This document shows, one piece after another, positions 27,501 to 35,296 of a stretch of DNA of 54,044 bases. Every line of letters starts with the position of its first letter. Position 1 is the first letter of the stretch. This DNA is from Chloroflexota bacterium (GTDB lineage: Bacteria; Chloroflexota; Anaerolineae; Anaerolineales; Villigracilaceae). The DNA lies in contig JACRMH010000047.1 in assembly GCA_016219545.1 (NCBI GenBank), positions 1 through 54,044 of the forward strand, given 5' to 3'. A program made the position numbers and the translations under genes. Below the pieces are notes generated by a model. That model was not told the origin of the DNA. It searched no databases and was given only the letters and a program-made list of their open reading frames with translations.

Positions 27501-28351
27501 GACAAAAAACAATTTTAGTTATCGGCGGGACGGGAATGCTGGGCAAACCCGTGGCGCAACAACTCAAAGCTGATGGATTCAGCGTCCGCATTTTGGCACG
27601 CTCTGTCGAAAAAGCAAGATCATTATTGGGTGATGGATACGAATACGTTCAGGGCGACTACGAAGACGCCGAGTCTTTGAAGTCCGCCATGCAAGGCTGT
27701 GACGGAGTCCACATCAACATCAAGGGTGGTCCTTCTGAAGCGGACTATGACCGCGCGGATCATCTGGGCGTGAAGCGAATCGCAGAGGCTGCAAAAACCG
27801 TCGGCGTGGGGCGCGTGACTCTCATCTCGGCGTATGCCGTCAGTTTGGAAAAGGCCGATACGCCAGAGAGCAGGTCAAAGGTCAAGGGCGAAGCGGCTCT
27901 TAAGTCCAACGGCGTGCCGTACACGATATTCCGCGCCTCATGGTTCATGGAAACACTTCCGCAATTTGTCCAAGGAAAAAACATTTCATTGATCGGGAAG
28001 CAGATCCATCGCTTGCATTGGATCGCCGCTGAAGATTATGCGCGCATGGTTTCAAAAAGCTATCAGACTGATGAAACGCTCAACAAGGAATTTTATATTT
28101 TTGGCCCTGAAGCACACACAATGGGCGAAGCGATGGAAATTTACGCAAAATATAAGGGGGTGAAAGTTTCTTCGATTTCCACAAAGATGTTATCTGTTCT
28201 TGGGTTGTTGACTTTCAATATCGAATTGAAAAGCCTGGCAATTTTAATGGGATATTACGAACGTCACGGCGAAGACGGCTCGCCCGAGGAAGCCAATCGT
28301 TTGCTTGGCGCGCCAAAGGTTACATTGAAAGAATGGTGTAAGAAAAATTAA
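27497..28351 (+). CDS. NmrA/atypical SDR NAD(P)-binding protein
   Basis: The product of about 284 residues begins with a Rossmann motif (ILVIGGTGMLGKPVAQQL), the GxxGxxG pattern of atypical short-chain dehydrogenases of the NmrA/HSCARG type. The usual YxxxK is not evident, so it may sense or bind NAD(P)(H) more than catalyse. The ATG at 27497 overlaps the CPBP stop by four bases, which fixes the start over the upstream ATG at 27461. A terminator follows, closing the PadR-led unit. Confidence 0.85.
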   Translation: MRQKTILVIGGTGMLGKPVAQQLKADGFSVRILARSVEKARSLLGDGYEYVQGDYEDAESLKSAMQGCDGVHINIKGGPSEADYDRADHLGVKRIAEAAKTVGVGRVTLISAYAVSLEKADTPESRSKVKGEAALKSNGVPYTIFRASWFMETLPQFVQGKNISLIGKQIHRLHWIAAEDYARMVSKSYQTDETLNKEFYIFGPEAHTMGEAMEIYAKYKGVKVSSISTKMLSVLGLLTFNIELKSLAILMGYYERHGEDGSPEEANRLLGAPKVTLKEWCKKN

Positions 28352-28371
28352 AAATAGTTTTCTTCATCTCG

Positions 28372-28403
28372 CCCTCAATCTGCTTCAGGTTGAGGGATTT
28401 TTT
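28372..28403 (+). terminator. Rho-independent terminator closing the PadR-led unit
   Basis: CCCTCAA (28372-28378) pairs with TTGAGGG (28390-28396), followed by ATTTTTT. Confidence 0.85.
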
Positions 28404-28407
28404 GCTC

Positions 28408-28436
28408 TTGACAATTTAGTAGATATATACTAAATT
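28408..28436 (+). promoter_or_regulatory. tetR promoter with a perfect operator dyad
   Basis: TTGACA (28408-28413) is followed after 17 bases by TAAATT (28431-28436). A perfect inverted repeat, AATTTAGTA (28413-28421), GATATA, TACTAAATT (28428-28436), spans exactly the spacer and -10 region. This is a textbook autorepressor site for the TetR gene that starts at 28455. Confidence 0.85.
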
Positions 28437-28454
28437 CAGAAAGAAGGAGCAAAT

Positions 28455-29066
28455 ATGTCACCCAAGATTTACAAGCCATCACTGCAAACCAAAAATAACA
28501 TCCTGCAAAAGGCGGTTGAATTGTTCAACGAAAACGGCACAGCTTCGGTCTCGATGAACGCACTGGCAGAGTCGCTGGGCATCAGCGCGGGGAATTTGCA
28601 ATATCACTACAAGGGCAAGGAAGATATGATCCGCGCGATTTTGGAAGAGATGTTCGCACAGTTCGATGTGATCTACCAACCCATCGAAGGAACGTTTACA
28701 TTGGACACCCTGCGCCAGATCATGCGGCTTAACTTCAATTTAGTCTGGAAGTATCGCTTCTTCTACCGCGAACTCGCTGCCTTGCTTCGTAATGACAAGG
28801 TTCTGGCGAATCGCTTCCGTGCCATTCAAACGCACAGGATCGAGGAACAGGAAACTCTTATTAAACGGCTGGCAGGCTCGGGCGGAGTCAGAGGCGATTT
28901 GAGTCCCGAAGAACTTCGCAATGTGGTTCTCATCGGCTGGGTGTTGGGAAATACCTGGCTGTCCTACACCGAAAGTCTGGGACAAAAGATCAATGATGCC
29001 ACATTGGAGCAGGCAGTTGAGATCATGGTGCAACATTACAAACCTTATGTATTGGAGATGAAATGA
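28455..29066 (+). CDS. TetR-family transcriptional regulator
   Basis: A 203-residue TetR regulator with the N-terminal helix-turn-helix (ILQKAVELFNENGTASVSMN, then LAESLGISAGNLQYHYKGKEDM) and a helical ligand domain. Residues such as NLQYHYKGK form the family signature in which helix 3 contacts DNA. A perfect 24-bp dyad overlaps its promoter, so it very likely represses itself and the two genes behind it. AAGGAG precedes the ATG; its stop overlaps the next start (ATGA). Confidence 0.93.
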   Translation: MSPKIYKPSLQTKNNILQKAVELFNENGTASVSMNALAESLGISAGNLQYHYKGKEDMIRAILEEMFAQFDVIYQPIEGTFTLDTLRQIMRLNFNLVWKYRFFYRELAALLRNDKVLANRFRAIQTHRIEEQETLIKRLAGSGGVRGDLSPEELRNVVLIGWVLGNTWLSYTESLGQKINDATLEQAVEIMVQHYKPYVLEMK

Positions 29067-29416
29067 AAAATTTACTAAAACTCGAAGAATTATTTATGTT
29101 CGTCCTTAGCATTTTCTTATTTACAAAATTGGATCTTGCCTGGTGGTGGTACCCCGTGCTGTTATTCGCACCTGACCTGAGCATGCTTGGCTATCTCATC
29201 AACACACAAGTCGGCGCGGCGACGTATAACTTTATCCACGTGAAGGCGCTGGGGGTCAGCATCTTTGTGATCGGAGTCGTGCTCGCCAGCCAGCCCTTGC
29301 AACTGGCAGGGTTGATCCTCTTCGGTCATTCCAGCATGGATCGAATTTTGGGTTATGGCTTGAAATACCCGGACGCTTTCAAGCATACTCATCTTGGAAT
29401 GATCGGCGAAGGATGA
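29063..29416 (+). CDS. DUF4260-like membrane protein
   Basis: A 117-residue protein with about three hydrophobic segments and the DUF4260 signature region FAPDLSMLGYLIN...AATYNFIH and the C-terminal GHSSMDRILGYGLKY. The family has no known function. It overlaps the tetR stop by four bases and is followed 1 base later by the DUF2867-like gene, so the three are translated together. Confidence 0.85.
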   Translation: MKNLLKLEELFMFVLSIFLFTKLDLAWWWYPVLLFAPDLSMLGYLINTQVGAATYNFIHVKALGVSIFVIGVVLASQPLQLAGLILFGHSSMDRILGYGLKYPDAFKHTHLGMIGEG

Positions 29417-29417
29417 A

Positions 29418-29930
29418 ATGAAAATCAAGAAGTCAAATCTTCCAGCTACTTCCCTGCTAACAAACTCCCCGCATAATTATGTGGATAGTTATTCAGTTTC
29501 TCTCCACACACGAGATTTAAGCATCGAACAAGTCTGCAAGGCCTTCTTCTCCTCAGGGCCCGCATGGGTGGACAGCCTCTTTACGCTTCGCAACAGCGTA
29601 GTGTCAAAGTTTGGGTTGAAAACACCAAATTCGGGGTCACGCGAAGCCGTCCTTCAAAACTTCAAATGTGAAGTCGGTGAGCGAGTCGGTTTATTTAAAG
29701 TCTTCGATAAGAACGAGAGCGAAGTCATTCTGGGCGAAGACGATAAACATCTAAATTTCCGTGTTTCGCTTTTTCTTGATAAAGAAAATAACGCTCTTGT
29801 CGTTTCAACAATTGTGGATATTCATAACTGGCTGGGAACTTTGTACTTTCTGCCAGTCAAACCGTTTCACAAGTTGATCGTTCCAGCAATGATGAAGGGA
29901 ATGTTGGAGTGGTTACAAAAAAGTCGTTGA
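29418..29930 (+). CDS. DUF2867-like protein
   Basis: A 170-residue soluble protein that resembles DUF2867 (START/SRPBCC-like fold proposed for the family): HTRDLSIEQVCKAFFSSGPAWVDSLFTLR near the N terminus, a central GLFKVFDKNESEVILGEDDKHLNFRVSL-type beta sheet, and a C-terminal NWLGTLYFLPVKPFHKLIVP. A ligand-binding role is plausible but unproven. AAGGA precedes its ATG; a terminator overlaps its stop. Confidence 0.8.
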   Translation: MKIKKSNLPATSLLTNSPHNYVDSYSVSLHTRDLSIEQVCKAFFSSGPAWVDSLFTLRNSVVSKFGLKTPNSGSREAVLQNFKCEVGERVGLFKVFDKNESEVILGEDDKHLNFRVSLFLDKENNALVVSTIVDIHNWLGTLYFLPVKPFHKLIVPAMMKGMLEWLQKSR

Positions 29931-29950
29931 CCTGAGGCCAACGACTTTTT
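29918..29950 (+). terminator. Rho-independent terminator overlapping the DUF2867 stop
   Basis: AAAAAGTCGTTG (29918-29929) pairs perfectly with CAACGACTTTTT (29939-29950). It separates the TetR unit from the arginine operon, so that operon must have its own promoter. Confidence 0.9.
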
Positions 29951-29968
29951 ATTAATGAAAATTTACCA

Positions 29969-29996
29969 TTGACACATTTCACATTTCGAGTAGAAT
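29969..29996 (+). promoter_or_regulatory. Promoter of the arginine operon leader
   Basis: TTGACA (29969-29974) and TAGAAT (29991-29996) with a 16-base spacer. Initiation near 30002-30004 would place the leader ORF start (30007) almost at the 5' end of the RNA. Confidence 0.8.
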
Positions 29997-30006
29997 ACCG
30001 CCCAAT

Positions 30007-30105
30007 ATGTTTATAGTCTTTGCATTACCTCGTACCCGTCGTACACAACCCACTTCCCAAAGAAGGTCGGGATTTTTTGTTTTGACGACGAAAGTAACAC
30101 AGTGA
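30007..30105 (+). CDS. Candidate arginine-rich leader peptide
   Basis: A 32-codon ORF between the promoter and argG, starting with ATG and ending in TGA. The peptide has five arginines: R9, R11 and R12 (CGT-ACC-CGT-CGT at 30031-30042) and R19-R20 (AGA-AGG at 30061-30066). There is no Shine-Dalgarno; with the promoter this close it would be translated as a near-leaderless message. Its position, directly before competing hairpins and upstream of arginine biosynthesis genes, is that of an attenuator leader peptide. Translation has not been shown, and a chance ORF of this size is possible; the clustered arginine codons and the context make me favour the leader reading. Confidence 0.6.
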   Translation: MFIVFALPRTRRTQPTSQRRSGFFVLTTKVTQ

Positions 30106-30170
30106 TGCACTAACGCATACACACAAGTCAACCCAAACAGCCCTCCTTCCCGGAGGGCTGTTTTTATTTT
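30049..30170 (+). promoter_or_regulatory. Candidate arginine-codon transcription attenuator with terminator
   Basis: Three alternative pairings are visible. Hairpin 1:2 joins CCCACTTC (30049-30056) with GAAGGTCGGG (30062-30071), 8 pairs with two bulges, followed by T6. The antiterminator 2:3 joins GAAGG..GGG (30062-30071) with CCC.CCTTC (30141-30149), 8 pairs. The terminator 3:4 joins AAACAGCCCTCC (30135-30146) with GGAGGGCTGTTT (30152-30163), 12 perfect pairs followed by TTATTTT. A ribosome stalled at R9-R12 would cover arm 1, free arm 2 to pair with arm 3, and prevent termination. The terminator is certain as a structure; the regulatory switch is inference. Confidence 0.65.
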
Positions 30171-30176
30171 CATCAC

Positions 30177-30209
30177 AGACCTGACAGGTTTTTAAAACCT
30201 GTAAGGTCT
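30177..30209. repeat. Short palindrome directly upstream of argG
   Basis: AGACCT-G-ACAGGTTTT (30177-30192) pairs with AAAACCTGT-A-AGGTCT (30194-30209). It follows the attenuator terminator and ends about 20 bases before the argG start. It looks like a dispersed repeat rather than part of the switch. Confidence 0.7.
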
Positions 30210-30229
30210 AACAAACAGGAGAAACAATA

Positions 30230-31501
30230 ATGAGTCCGAAACCAAAACCGCAAGTCAAGAAAGTCGTCCTCGCCTATTCAGGCGGACTGGACACATCCGT
30301 GATCGTCCCGTGGCTGAAAGAGAATTACGGCTGTGAAGTCGTCTGCTTTTGCGCGGACGTGGGTCAGGGCGACGAAGATATGGCAGGGCTTGAACAGAAG
30401 GCACTCAATAGCGGCGCAAGTCAGTGCATCATCCACGACATGAAAGAGGAATTTGCCAGCGACTATCTTTTTCCCATGCTCAAGATGGGGGCGGTGTATG
30501 AACACAAGTATTTATTGGGCACATCCGTTGCCCGTCCTTTAATTGCAAAACATCTCGTGGACGTGGCTCACGAAGTCGGCGCGGACGCGATTGCTCACGG
30601 AGCGACTGGCAAGGGCAACGATCAGGTCCGCTTTGAACTCACCGTCATGGCGCTCGACCCACGCCTCAAGATCATCGCTCCGTGGCGCGAATGGGACATC
30701 CGCTCACGCGAAGACGCGATTGCCTACGCCGCGAAGCACAACGTCCCTGTGACCGCGACCATCAAATCCATTTACAGCCGCGACTCGAATCTCTGGCACC
30801 TTTCGCACGAAGGCGGTCTGCTCGAAGACCCGTGGAATGAACCCGAAGAAGTTATGTATCAAATATCCACATCGCCCGAGAATGCACCTGAGCAAGGTGA
30901 ATATGTCGAAATCGAATTTGAAAGCGGCAATCCCGTCGCGGTCAACGGCGAAAAGCTTTCGCCCGCGAAGATCGTTGCGACGCTGAATGCCATCGGCGGC
31001 GCGCACGGCATTGGTCGCGTGGACCTTGTTGAGAATCGACTCGTTGGCATGAAGTCGCATGGCGTCTACGAGACTCCAGGCGGAACGATCCTGCTCTATG
31101 CTCATCGCGAACTTGAGTCCCTCATCCTCGACCGCGAGACGATGCACTTCAAGGAAATGGTCGCGGTCAAATATACCGAGCTCACCTATAACGGTTTGTG
31201 GTTCACGCCTCTGCGAGAAGCGCTCGACGCTTTTGTCAACGCCACACAGGGACCCGTAACTGGCATGGTGCGCCTCAAACTTTATAAAGGCAACATCATC
31301 GTCGCGGGTCGCAAGTCGCCGTTCAGCCTTTATCGCGAAGACTTCGCCACTTTCGGCGAAGAAGATGTCTACGACCAGAGTCACGCGGAGGGTTTCATCC
31401 GCCTCTTCGGTCTTAGCATGAAAGTCCGCGCAATGAACGGTCTGCCTGTTTCTGGTCTCGACATGCCGAAGCCTGATTATTCGAAATTCAAACGTGATTG
31501 A
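30230..31501 (+). CDS. argG: Argininosuccinate synthase
   Basis: ArgG joins citrulline and aspartate with ATP to form argininosuccinate, the penultimate step of arginine synthesis. The 423-residue product has the PP-loop ATP motif [10 protein letters not shown], the family motif [17 protein letters not shown], the [13 protein letters not shown] loop and [17 protein letters not shown]. Length is typical. AGGAG precedes the ATG at 30230. It is the first gene of the operon and lies behind the arginine-codon leader, so it would be the first gene affected by attenuation. A 96-bp palindromic element separates it from argH. Confidence 0.97.
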   Translation: MSPKPKPQVKKVVLAYSGGLDTSVIVPWLKENYGCEVVCFCADVGQGDEDMAGLEQKALNSGASQCIIHDMKEEFASDYLFPMLKMGAVYEHKYLLGTSVARPLIAKHLVDVAHEVGADAIAHGATGKGNDQVRFELTVMALDPRLKIIAPWREWDIRSREDAIAYAAKHNVPVTATIKSIYSRDSNLWHLSHEGGLLEDPWNEPEEVMYQISTSPENAPEQGEYVEIEFESGNPVAVNGEKLSPAKIVATLNAIGGAHGIGRVDLVENRLVGMKSHGVYETPGGTILLYAHRELESLILDRETMHFKEMVAVKYTELTYNGLWFTPLREALDAFVNATQGPVTGMVRLKLYKGNIIVAGRKSPFSLYREDFATFGEEDVYDQSHAEGFIRLFGLSMKVRAMNGLPVSGLDMPKPDYSKFKRD

Positions 31502-31596
31502 TGTCGTTGCGAGGAGGGTGCTCTTCCCGACGAAGCAATCTCCTCATCATTGGGGATTGCTTCGGGCAAAAGGCAAGTACACCCTCGCAACGACAT
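31501..31596. repeat. 96-bp nested palindromic element between argG and argH
   Basis: The outer arms ATGTCGTTGCGAGG (from 31501) and CCTCGCAACGACAT (to 31596) are perfectly complementary, and the first base follows the argG stop. A nested stem GAAGCAATC (31532-31540) with GATTGCTTC (31555-31563) lies inside. The sequence has the look of the GTCATTGCGAGGAG/GACGAAGCAATCTC type of dispersed palindromes known from many bacterial genomes. No ORF or transposase is included. Confidence 0.8.
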
Positions 31597-31615
31597 GAAG
31601 TAAAAGGAGAACACC

Positions 31616-32992
31616 ATGACCCTTTGGGGCGGAAGATTTACTCAATCATTAGACTCACTCGCGTGGGCACTCAACGCATCCCTGCCTGTTGACCAGCGCA
31701 TGGCAATTCAGGATGTGGAAGGTTCCATCGCGTGGGCGAGTGCGTTGCATAAAGCAAACATTCTTTCGGATGAAGAACACGCTTCGATCTCACTCGGGCT
31801 TGCCACCGTCAAAGAAGAATTCGCTTCGGGACAGTTTTCCTTCGCCCCCACTGACGAAGATATTCATACCGCCGTCGAACGCCGCCTCACTGAGCTGATC
31901 GACATAACCGCTGGCAAACTCCACACGGGACGCAGCCGCAATGATCAAGTGGCAACTGACTTTCGCTTATGGATGTTGCAAGCGATTCCCGAACTGCTTT
32001 CAGCTCTCAGCCTTCTGCAAACTGCCCTTGTCGAACAAGCCGAACTTGCAGGCGAGACTCTCATGCCTGGCTACACCCACCTCCAACGCGCCCAACCGAT
32101 TTTGCTGGCGCACTGGTGGCTGAGTCATTACCATCCGCTTCAACGTGACCGCGAACGCCTCACAGATTTAATAAAACGAGTTTCAATTTTGCCGCTAGGT
32201 TCTGGCGCACTAGCTGGCACACCTGTCCCTGTAGACCGCGCTGCGTTGGCTAAATCTCTTGGCTTTGCAGTTGCCTCACCCAACAGCCTTGACTCTGTTT
32301 CAGATAGAGACTTCGCCGCTGAGTTCTTATTCTGCGCCACAATGACTGGCATCCACTTGAGCAAGCTCTCGGAACAAATTGTTTTGTACACCAGTGCTGA
32401 GTTTGGCTTCTTCGAACTCTCGGATGCGTTCTCAACGGGTTCGAGTCTCATGCCGCAGAAGAAGAATCCCGATGTGTTTGAACTCACACGTGGCAAGGCT
32501 GGCACGTTGATCGGAATGTTGACTGGTTTGCTCGCAACTCTCAAAGGCTTGCCATCTACATACGATAAAGATTTACAGGAAGATAAAGCGCCTGTCTTTG
32601 CGGCAACCGATACCTTGCTTGCAATCCTTCCAGTTATTGCGGGCGCACTGCGGACGATCACTGTAAAACCTGAACGAATGCGAAATGCAATCGACTCGTT
32701 CATGATGGCAACCGACTTGGCAGATTATTTGGTGAGCAAGGGAATCCCGTTTCGAGAGACTCACGCGATAGCAGGAAAAGCTGTCCGCGCGGCTATGGAC
32801 GCTTCGCGAAATGTTGGGTTGGAGGAACTGTCGCTCGAAGCGTATCAGGCACTCAGTCCAGCGTTTGAAGCGGATGTGTATCAAGTCTTCGACCCGCTGA
32901 AATCCGTCGAAAAAAGAAATGCGATTGGCGGCACGAGTCTCCAATCTGTAAAAAATCAAATTACAAAGTGCCGCGAAAATCTCCAAGCATAA
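31616..32992 (+). CDS. argH: Argininosuccinate lyase
   Basis: ArgH splits argininosuccinate into arginine and fumarate. The 458-residue product carries the fumarase/lyase-superfamily signature GSSLMPQKKNPD, the N-terminal LWGGRFTQSLD, and HTGRSRNDQVATDFRLW with the conserved substrate contacts. Length is typical. AAAGGAG precedes the ATG. It is in the operon between argG and lysW; a palindromic repeat on its 5' side may affect relative expression. Confidence 0.97.
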   Translation: MTLWGGRFTQSLDSLAWALNASLPVDQRMAIQDVEGSIAWASALHKANILSDEEHASISLGLATVKEEFASGQFSFAPTDEDIHTAVERRLTELIDITAGKLHTGRSRNDQVATDFRLWMLQAIPELLSALSLLQTALVEQAELAGETLMPGYTHLQRAQPILLAHWWLSHYHPLQRDRERLTDLIKRVSILPLGSGALAGTPVPVDRAALAKSLGFAVASPNSLDSVSDRDFAAEFLFCATMTGIHLSKLSEQIVLYTSAEFGFFELSDAFSTGSSLMPQKKNPDVFELTRGKAGTLIGMLTGLLATLKGLPSTYDKDLQEDKAPVFAATDTLLAILPVIAGALRTITVKPERMRNAIDSFMMATDLADYLVSKGIPFRETHAIAGKAVRAAMDASRNVGLEELSLEAYQALSPAFEADVYQVFDPLKSVEKRNAIGGTSLQSVKNQITKCRENLQA

Positions 32993-33070
32993 AATAGAAA
33001 TCCAAATTGCAATCTATTTCAAAAGTTTGGTGAGTAATGCAAAAGCGGCAAAAAATCAAAGGAGTATAAA

Positions 33071-33241
33071 ATGGCTACTGTAACTTGTCCCGAATGTGAG
33101 GCTCAAATTGAGTTGGAAGCCGGCACCGAAGTCGGCGAGATTATTGTCTGCTCGGATTGCGGCGTGGATTTGGAAGTGACCGCGCTCGACCCCGCGGCGA
33201 TTCAACTCGCGCCAATGGAACAGGAAGATTGGGGTGAATAA
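33071..33241 (+). CDS. lysW: Amino-group carrier protein LysW
   Basis: LysW is a small acidic carrier whose C-terminal glutamate is joined to the alpha-amino group of the substrate (2-aminoadipate or glutamate) and shields it through the pathway, replacing the acetyl group. The 56-residue product has a zinc-binding N-terminal part with CPEC (6-9) and CSDC (27-30) and ends in the diagnostic EDWGE. It is shorter than usual gene-calling limits and easily missed. GGAG precedes the ATG. Its place directly before the ligase lysX and inside an arg operon indicates arginine synthesis on LysW. Confidence 0.97.
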   Translation: MATVTCPECEAQIELEAGTEVGEIIVCSDCGVDLEVTALDPAAIQLAPMEQEDWGE

Positions 33242-33247
33242 TTATTT

Positions 33248-33276
33248 GTAGGGGCGCAGCAATGCTGCGCCCCTAC
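33248..33276. repeat. GTAGGGGCG-family palindrome between lysW and lysX (perfect copy)
   Basis: GTAGGGGCGCAGC (33248-33260), AAT, GCTGCGCCCCTAC (33264-33276) is a perfect 13-bp stem. It begins 7 bases after the lysW stop and ends directly before the GGAG site (33277-33280) of lysX, so it could alter lysX translation or stabilise the lysW part of the mRNA. Confidence 0.9.
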
Positions 33277-33286
33277 GGAGAATCTT

Positions 33287-34159
33287 ATGCAACGACGATT
33301 AAAAATAGGTGTCCTTTATTCCCGCATGCGCGTTGAAGAGAAATGGATCTTCGGCGCGATGGAAAAGCGCGGCATTGATTATGACCGATTGGATGACCGC
33401 GCGATCCATTTTGATTTGGATAAACCCGAACAGTGGAAACAATATGATGCGGTATTGGAACGCAGCATCAGTTACAACAGTGGTTTGTATGCACTCCGGC
33501 TGTTGAACGCGTTCGGTGTACCGACGGTGAATACTGCTTCCGTTGCCGAGATTTGTGGCGACAAGTTGATGACGAGCGCGGCGTTGGCACGCGATGGAGT
33601 GCCACAACCGCACAACGCGACAGCGTTCACGCCCGAAGCAGCGTTGGAAGCGATTGAAGCGTTTGGTTATCCCGTTGTGTTGAAACCCGTTGTCGGTTCG
33701 TGGGGACGGTTGCTGGCGAAGGTCAACGATCGTGATGCAGCGGAAGCAGTGCTGGAACATAAATCTACTTTAGGTTCCGTCCAGCATTCCGTTTTTTATA
33801 TTCAGGAATACATTGCCAAGCCTGGACGTGACATCCGCGCGATTGTGATCGGTGAGCGTGTGTTGACCGCCATGTATCGCAAGTCCGAGCATTGGATCAC
33901 GAATACGGCGCGCGGCGGCGAAGGAGAGTTGTGTCCCATCACACCTGAGATCGAAGATATTTGTTTGCGCGCGGCGAAGTCTGTCGGCGGCGGCGTGTTG
34001 GCGGTGGATTTGGTCGAGCATCCCGAAAAGGGACTCGTGGTCAATGAGATCAATCACACGATGGAGTTCCACACCATGCAACCTGTCAGCGGAATTGATA
34101 TCGCGGGCGAGATTGTGGAGTATGTGGTGAGGATTGCAAAGATGAAGGGTGAGGGATGA
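33287..34159 (+). CDS. lysX: LysW-aminoadipate/glutamate ligase (LysX/ArgX)
   Basis: An ATP-grasp ligase of 290 residues that attaches the substrate amino group to the C-terminal glutamate of LysW. It has the RimK/LysX layout: N-terminal substrate domain, ATP-binding [36 protein letters not shown], the substrate loop [10 protein letters not shown] and the metal site [13 protein letters not shown]. LysX acts on 2-aminoadipate for lysine and ArgX on glutamate for arginine; some enzymes do both. The operon with argG, argH and car genes points to glutamate, but sequence alone leaves specificity open. The start uses GGAG beside the palindrome at 33248. Confidence 0.92.
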   Translation: MQRRLKIGVLYSRMRVEEKWIFGAMEKRGIDYDRLDDRAIHFDLDKPEQWKQYDAVLERSISYNSGLYALRLLNAFGVPTVNTASVAEICGDKLMTSAALARDGVPQPHNATAFTPEAALEAIEAFGYPVVLKPVVGSWGRLLAKVNDRDAAEAVLEHKSTLGSVQHSVFYIQEYIAKPGRDIRAIVIGERVLTAMYRKSEHWITNTARGGEGELCPITPEIEDICLRAAKSVGGGVLAVDLVEHPEKGLVVNEINHTMEFHTMQPVSGIDIAGEIVEYVVRIAKMKGEG

Positions 34160-34239
34160 AAGAGGAAAGAAGAAAGATGGAGCATGATGCGTGTTCCGTT
34201 GAGTACTTGTTTACTTGAAGCGAAAAGGAGCAATTGTTG

Positions 34240-35274
34240 ATGACTACGGTTTCTATTATTGGCGGATCTGGTTATGGCGGTGGGGAGTTGTTGCGGCTGT
34301 TGTTGGGTCATCCCAAGGTTGAGGTGAAGCAGGTTACGTCACGTTCGCATTTGGGTGAGTATGTATATCAAGTCCACCCGAATCTGCGGAAGCAGACACA
34401 GCTCAAGTTTAGCGATCCTGCCGCACTAGAGCCTGTGGATTTGCTTTTTCTTGCCCAGCCGCATGGACAGGCTCAGCACAACATCGAGCAGTATGCAAAA
34501 CTCGCGCCGAAAATCATCGATCTCGCAGCGGACTTCCGTTTAAGGAATGCGGATTTCTACGAAACATGGTATGGCGAGAAACACGCCGCGCCTGAGTGGT
34601 TGAGCAAGTTTGTGTATGGCTTGCCTGAACTTCACCGTGCGGAAATGGCGACGGCGAATTACATCAGCGGAGTAGGGTGCAATGCCACGGCAAGTAATCT
34701 TGCGTTGCTGCCGTTGATCAAAGCGGATTTGTTGGACTTATCTTCCCCAGTCATTATTGAAATTAAAGTTGGTTCATCGGAAGGCGGCGCGGAAGGGAAT
34801 TCTGGTTCGCTTCACGCGGAACGTGCGAATGTGATTCGGACATTCTCGGCATTTGGTCATCGTCACACGGCGGAAGTGATTCAAGAGATGGGCGTGAAAG
34901 ACGTTTCGCTGACCATGACTGCTGTAGATTTGGTGCGCGGTGTTTTGGCAACAGCTCATGCGAAAGTGAGGCAGGGTGTGGCGACTAAAGATTTGTGGAA
35001 AGCCTATCGCGCCGTGGCGAATGAGAATCCGTTCGTGCGCGTGGTCAAGGAACAGCGCGGGATTTATCGCGTCCCTGAGCCGAAGATTCTGGCTGGTTCG
35101 AATTACGCAGATTTGGGATTTGAATTGGACGAGAGCAACGGACATATCGTATCGATGTGTGCGATTGATAATTTGATGAAGGGCGCATCAGGCACAGCCG
35201 TTCAGTGTATGAATTTGATGATGGGCTGGGATGAGACACTGGGGTTGGAGTTTGCGGGGTTACATCCGATTTAA
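34240..35274 (+). CDS. lysY: LysW-glutamyl/aminoadipyl-phosphate reductase (LysY/ArgC)
   Basis: An NADPH-dependent reductase of about 344 residues that converts LysW-bound acyl phosphate to the semialdehyde. It has the Rossmann motif IIGGSGYGGGELLRLLL, the catalytic cysteine C147 in SGVGCNATASNLALLPLI, and the histidine region KVGSSEGGAEGNSG...HRHTAEVIQE. This is the ArgC fold, and the GGAEGNSGS region and context are those of the LysY subgroup. The ATG at 34240 follows AAAAGGAG; two TTG codons just before it are not needed. It is flanked by lysX and lysZ, as in known LysW clusters. Confidence 0.93.
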   Translation: MTTVSIIGGSGYGGGELLRLLLGHPKVEVKQVTSRSHLGEYVYQVHPNLRKQTQLKFSDPAALEPVDLLFLAQPHGQAQHNIEQYAKLAPKIIDLAADFRLRNADFYETWYGEKHAAPEWLSKFVYGLPELHRAEMATANYISGVGCNATASNLALLPLIKADLLDLSSPVIIEIKVGSSEGGAEGNSGSLHAERANVIRTFSAFGHRHTAEVIQEMGVKDVSLTMTAVDLVRGVLATAHAKVRQGVATKDLWKAYRAVANENPFVRVVKEQRGIYRVPEPKILAGSNYADLGFELDESNGHIVSMCAIDNLMKGASGTAVQCMNLMMGWDETLGLEFAGLHPI

Positions 35275-35296
35275 GGATGAACGCGGAGCGTGAAAT

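Noticed and set aside
29997..30229. T-box or riboswitch in the argG leader
   Set aside because: No T-box core (GGTGG-type antiterminator bulge) and no riboswitch consensus that I can recognise; a leader ORF with alternative hairpins explains the region better.
30704..31384. Long minus-strand open frames opposite argG and other biosynthetic genes
   Set aside because: They show no family motif or ribosome site and are explained by codon bias of the real genes on the other strand.
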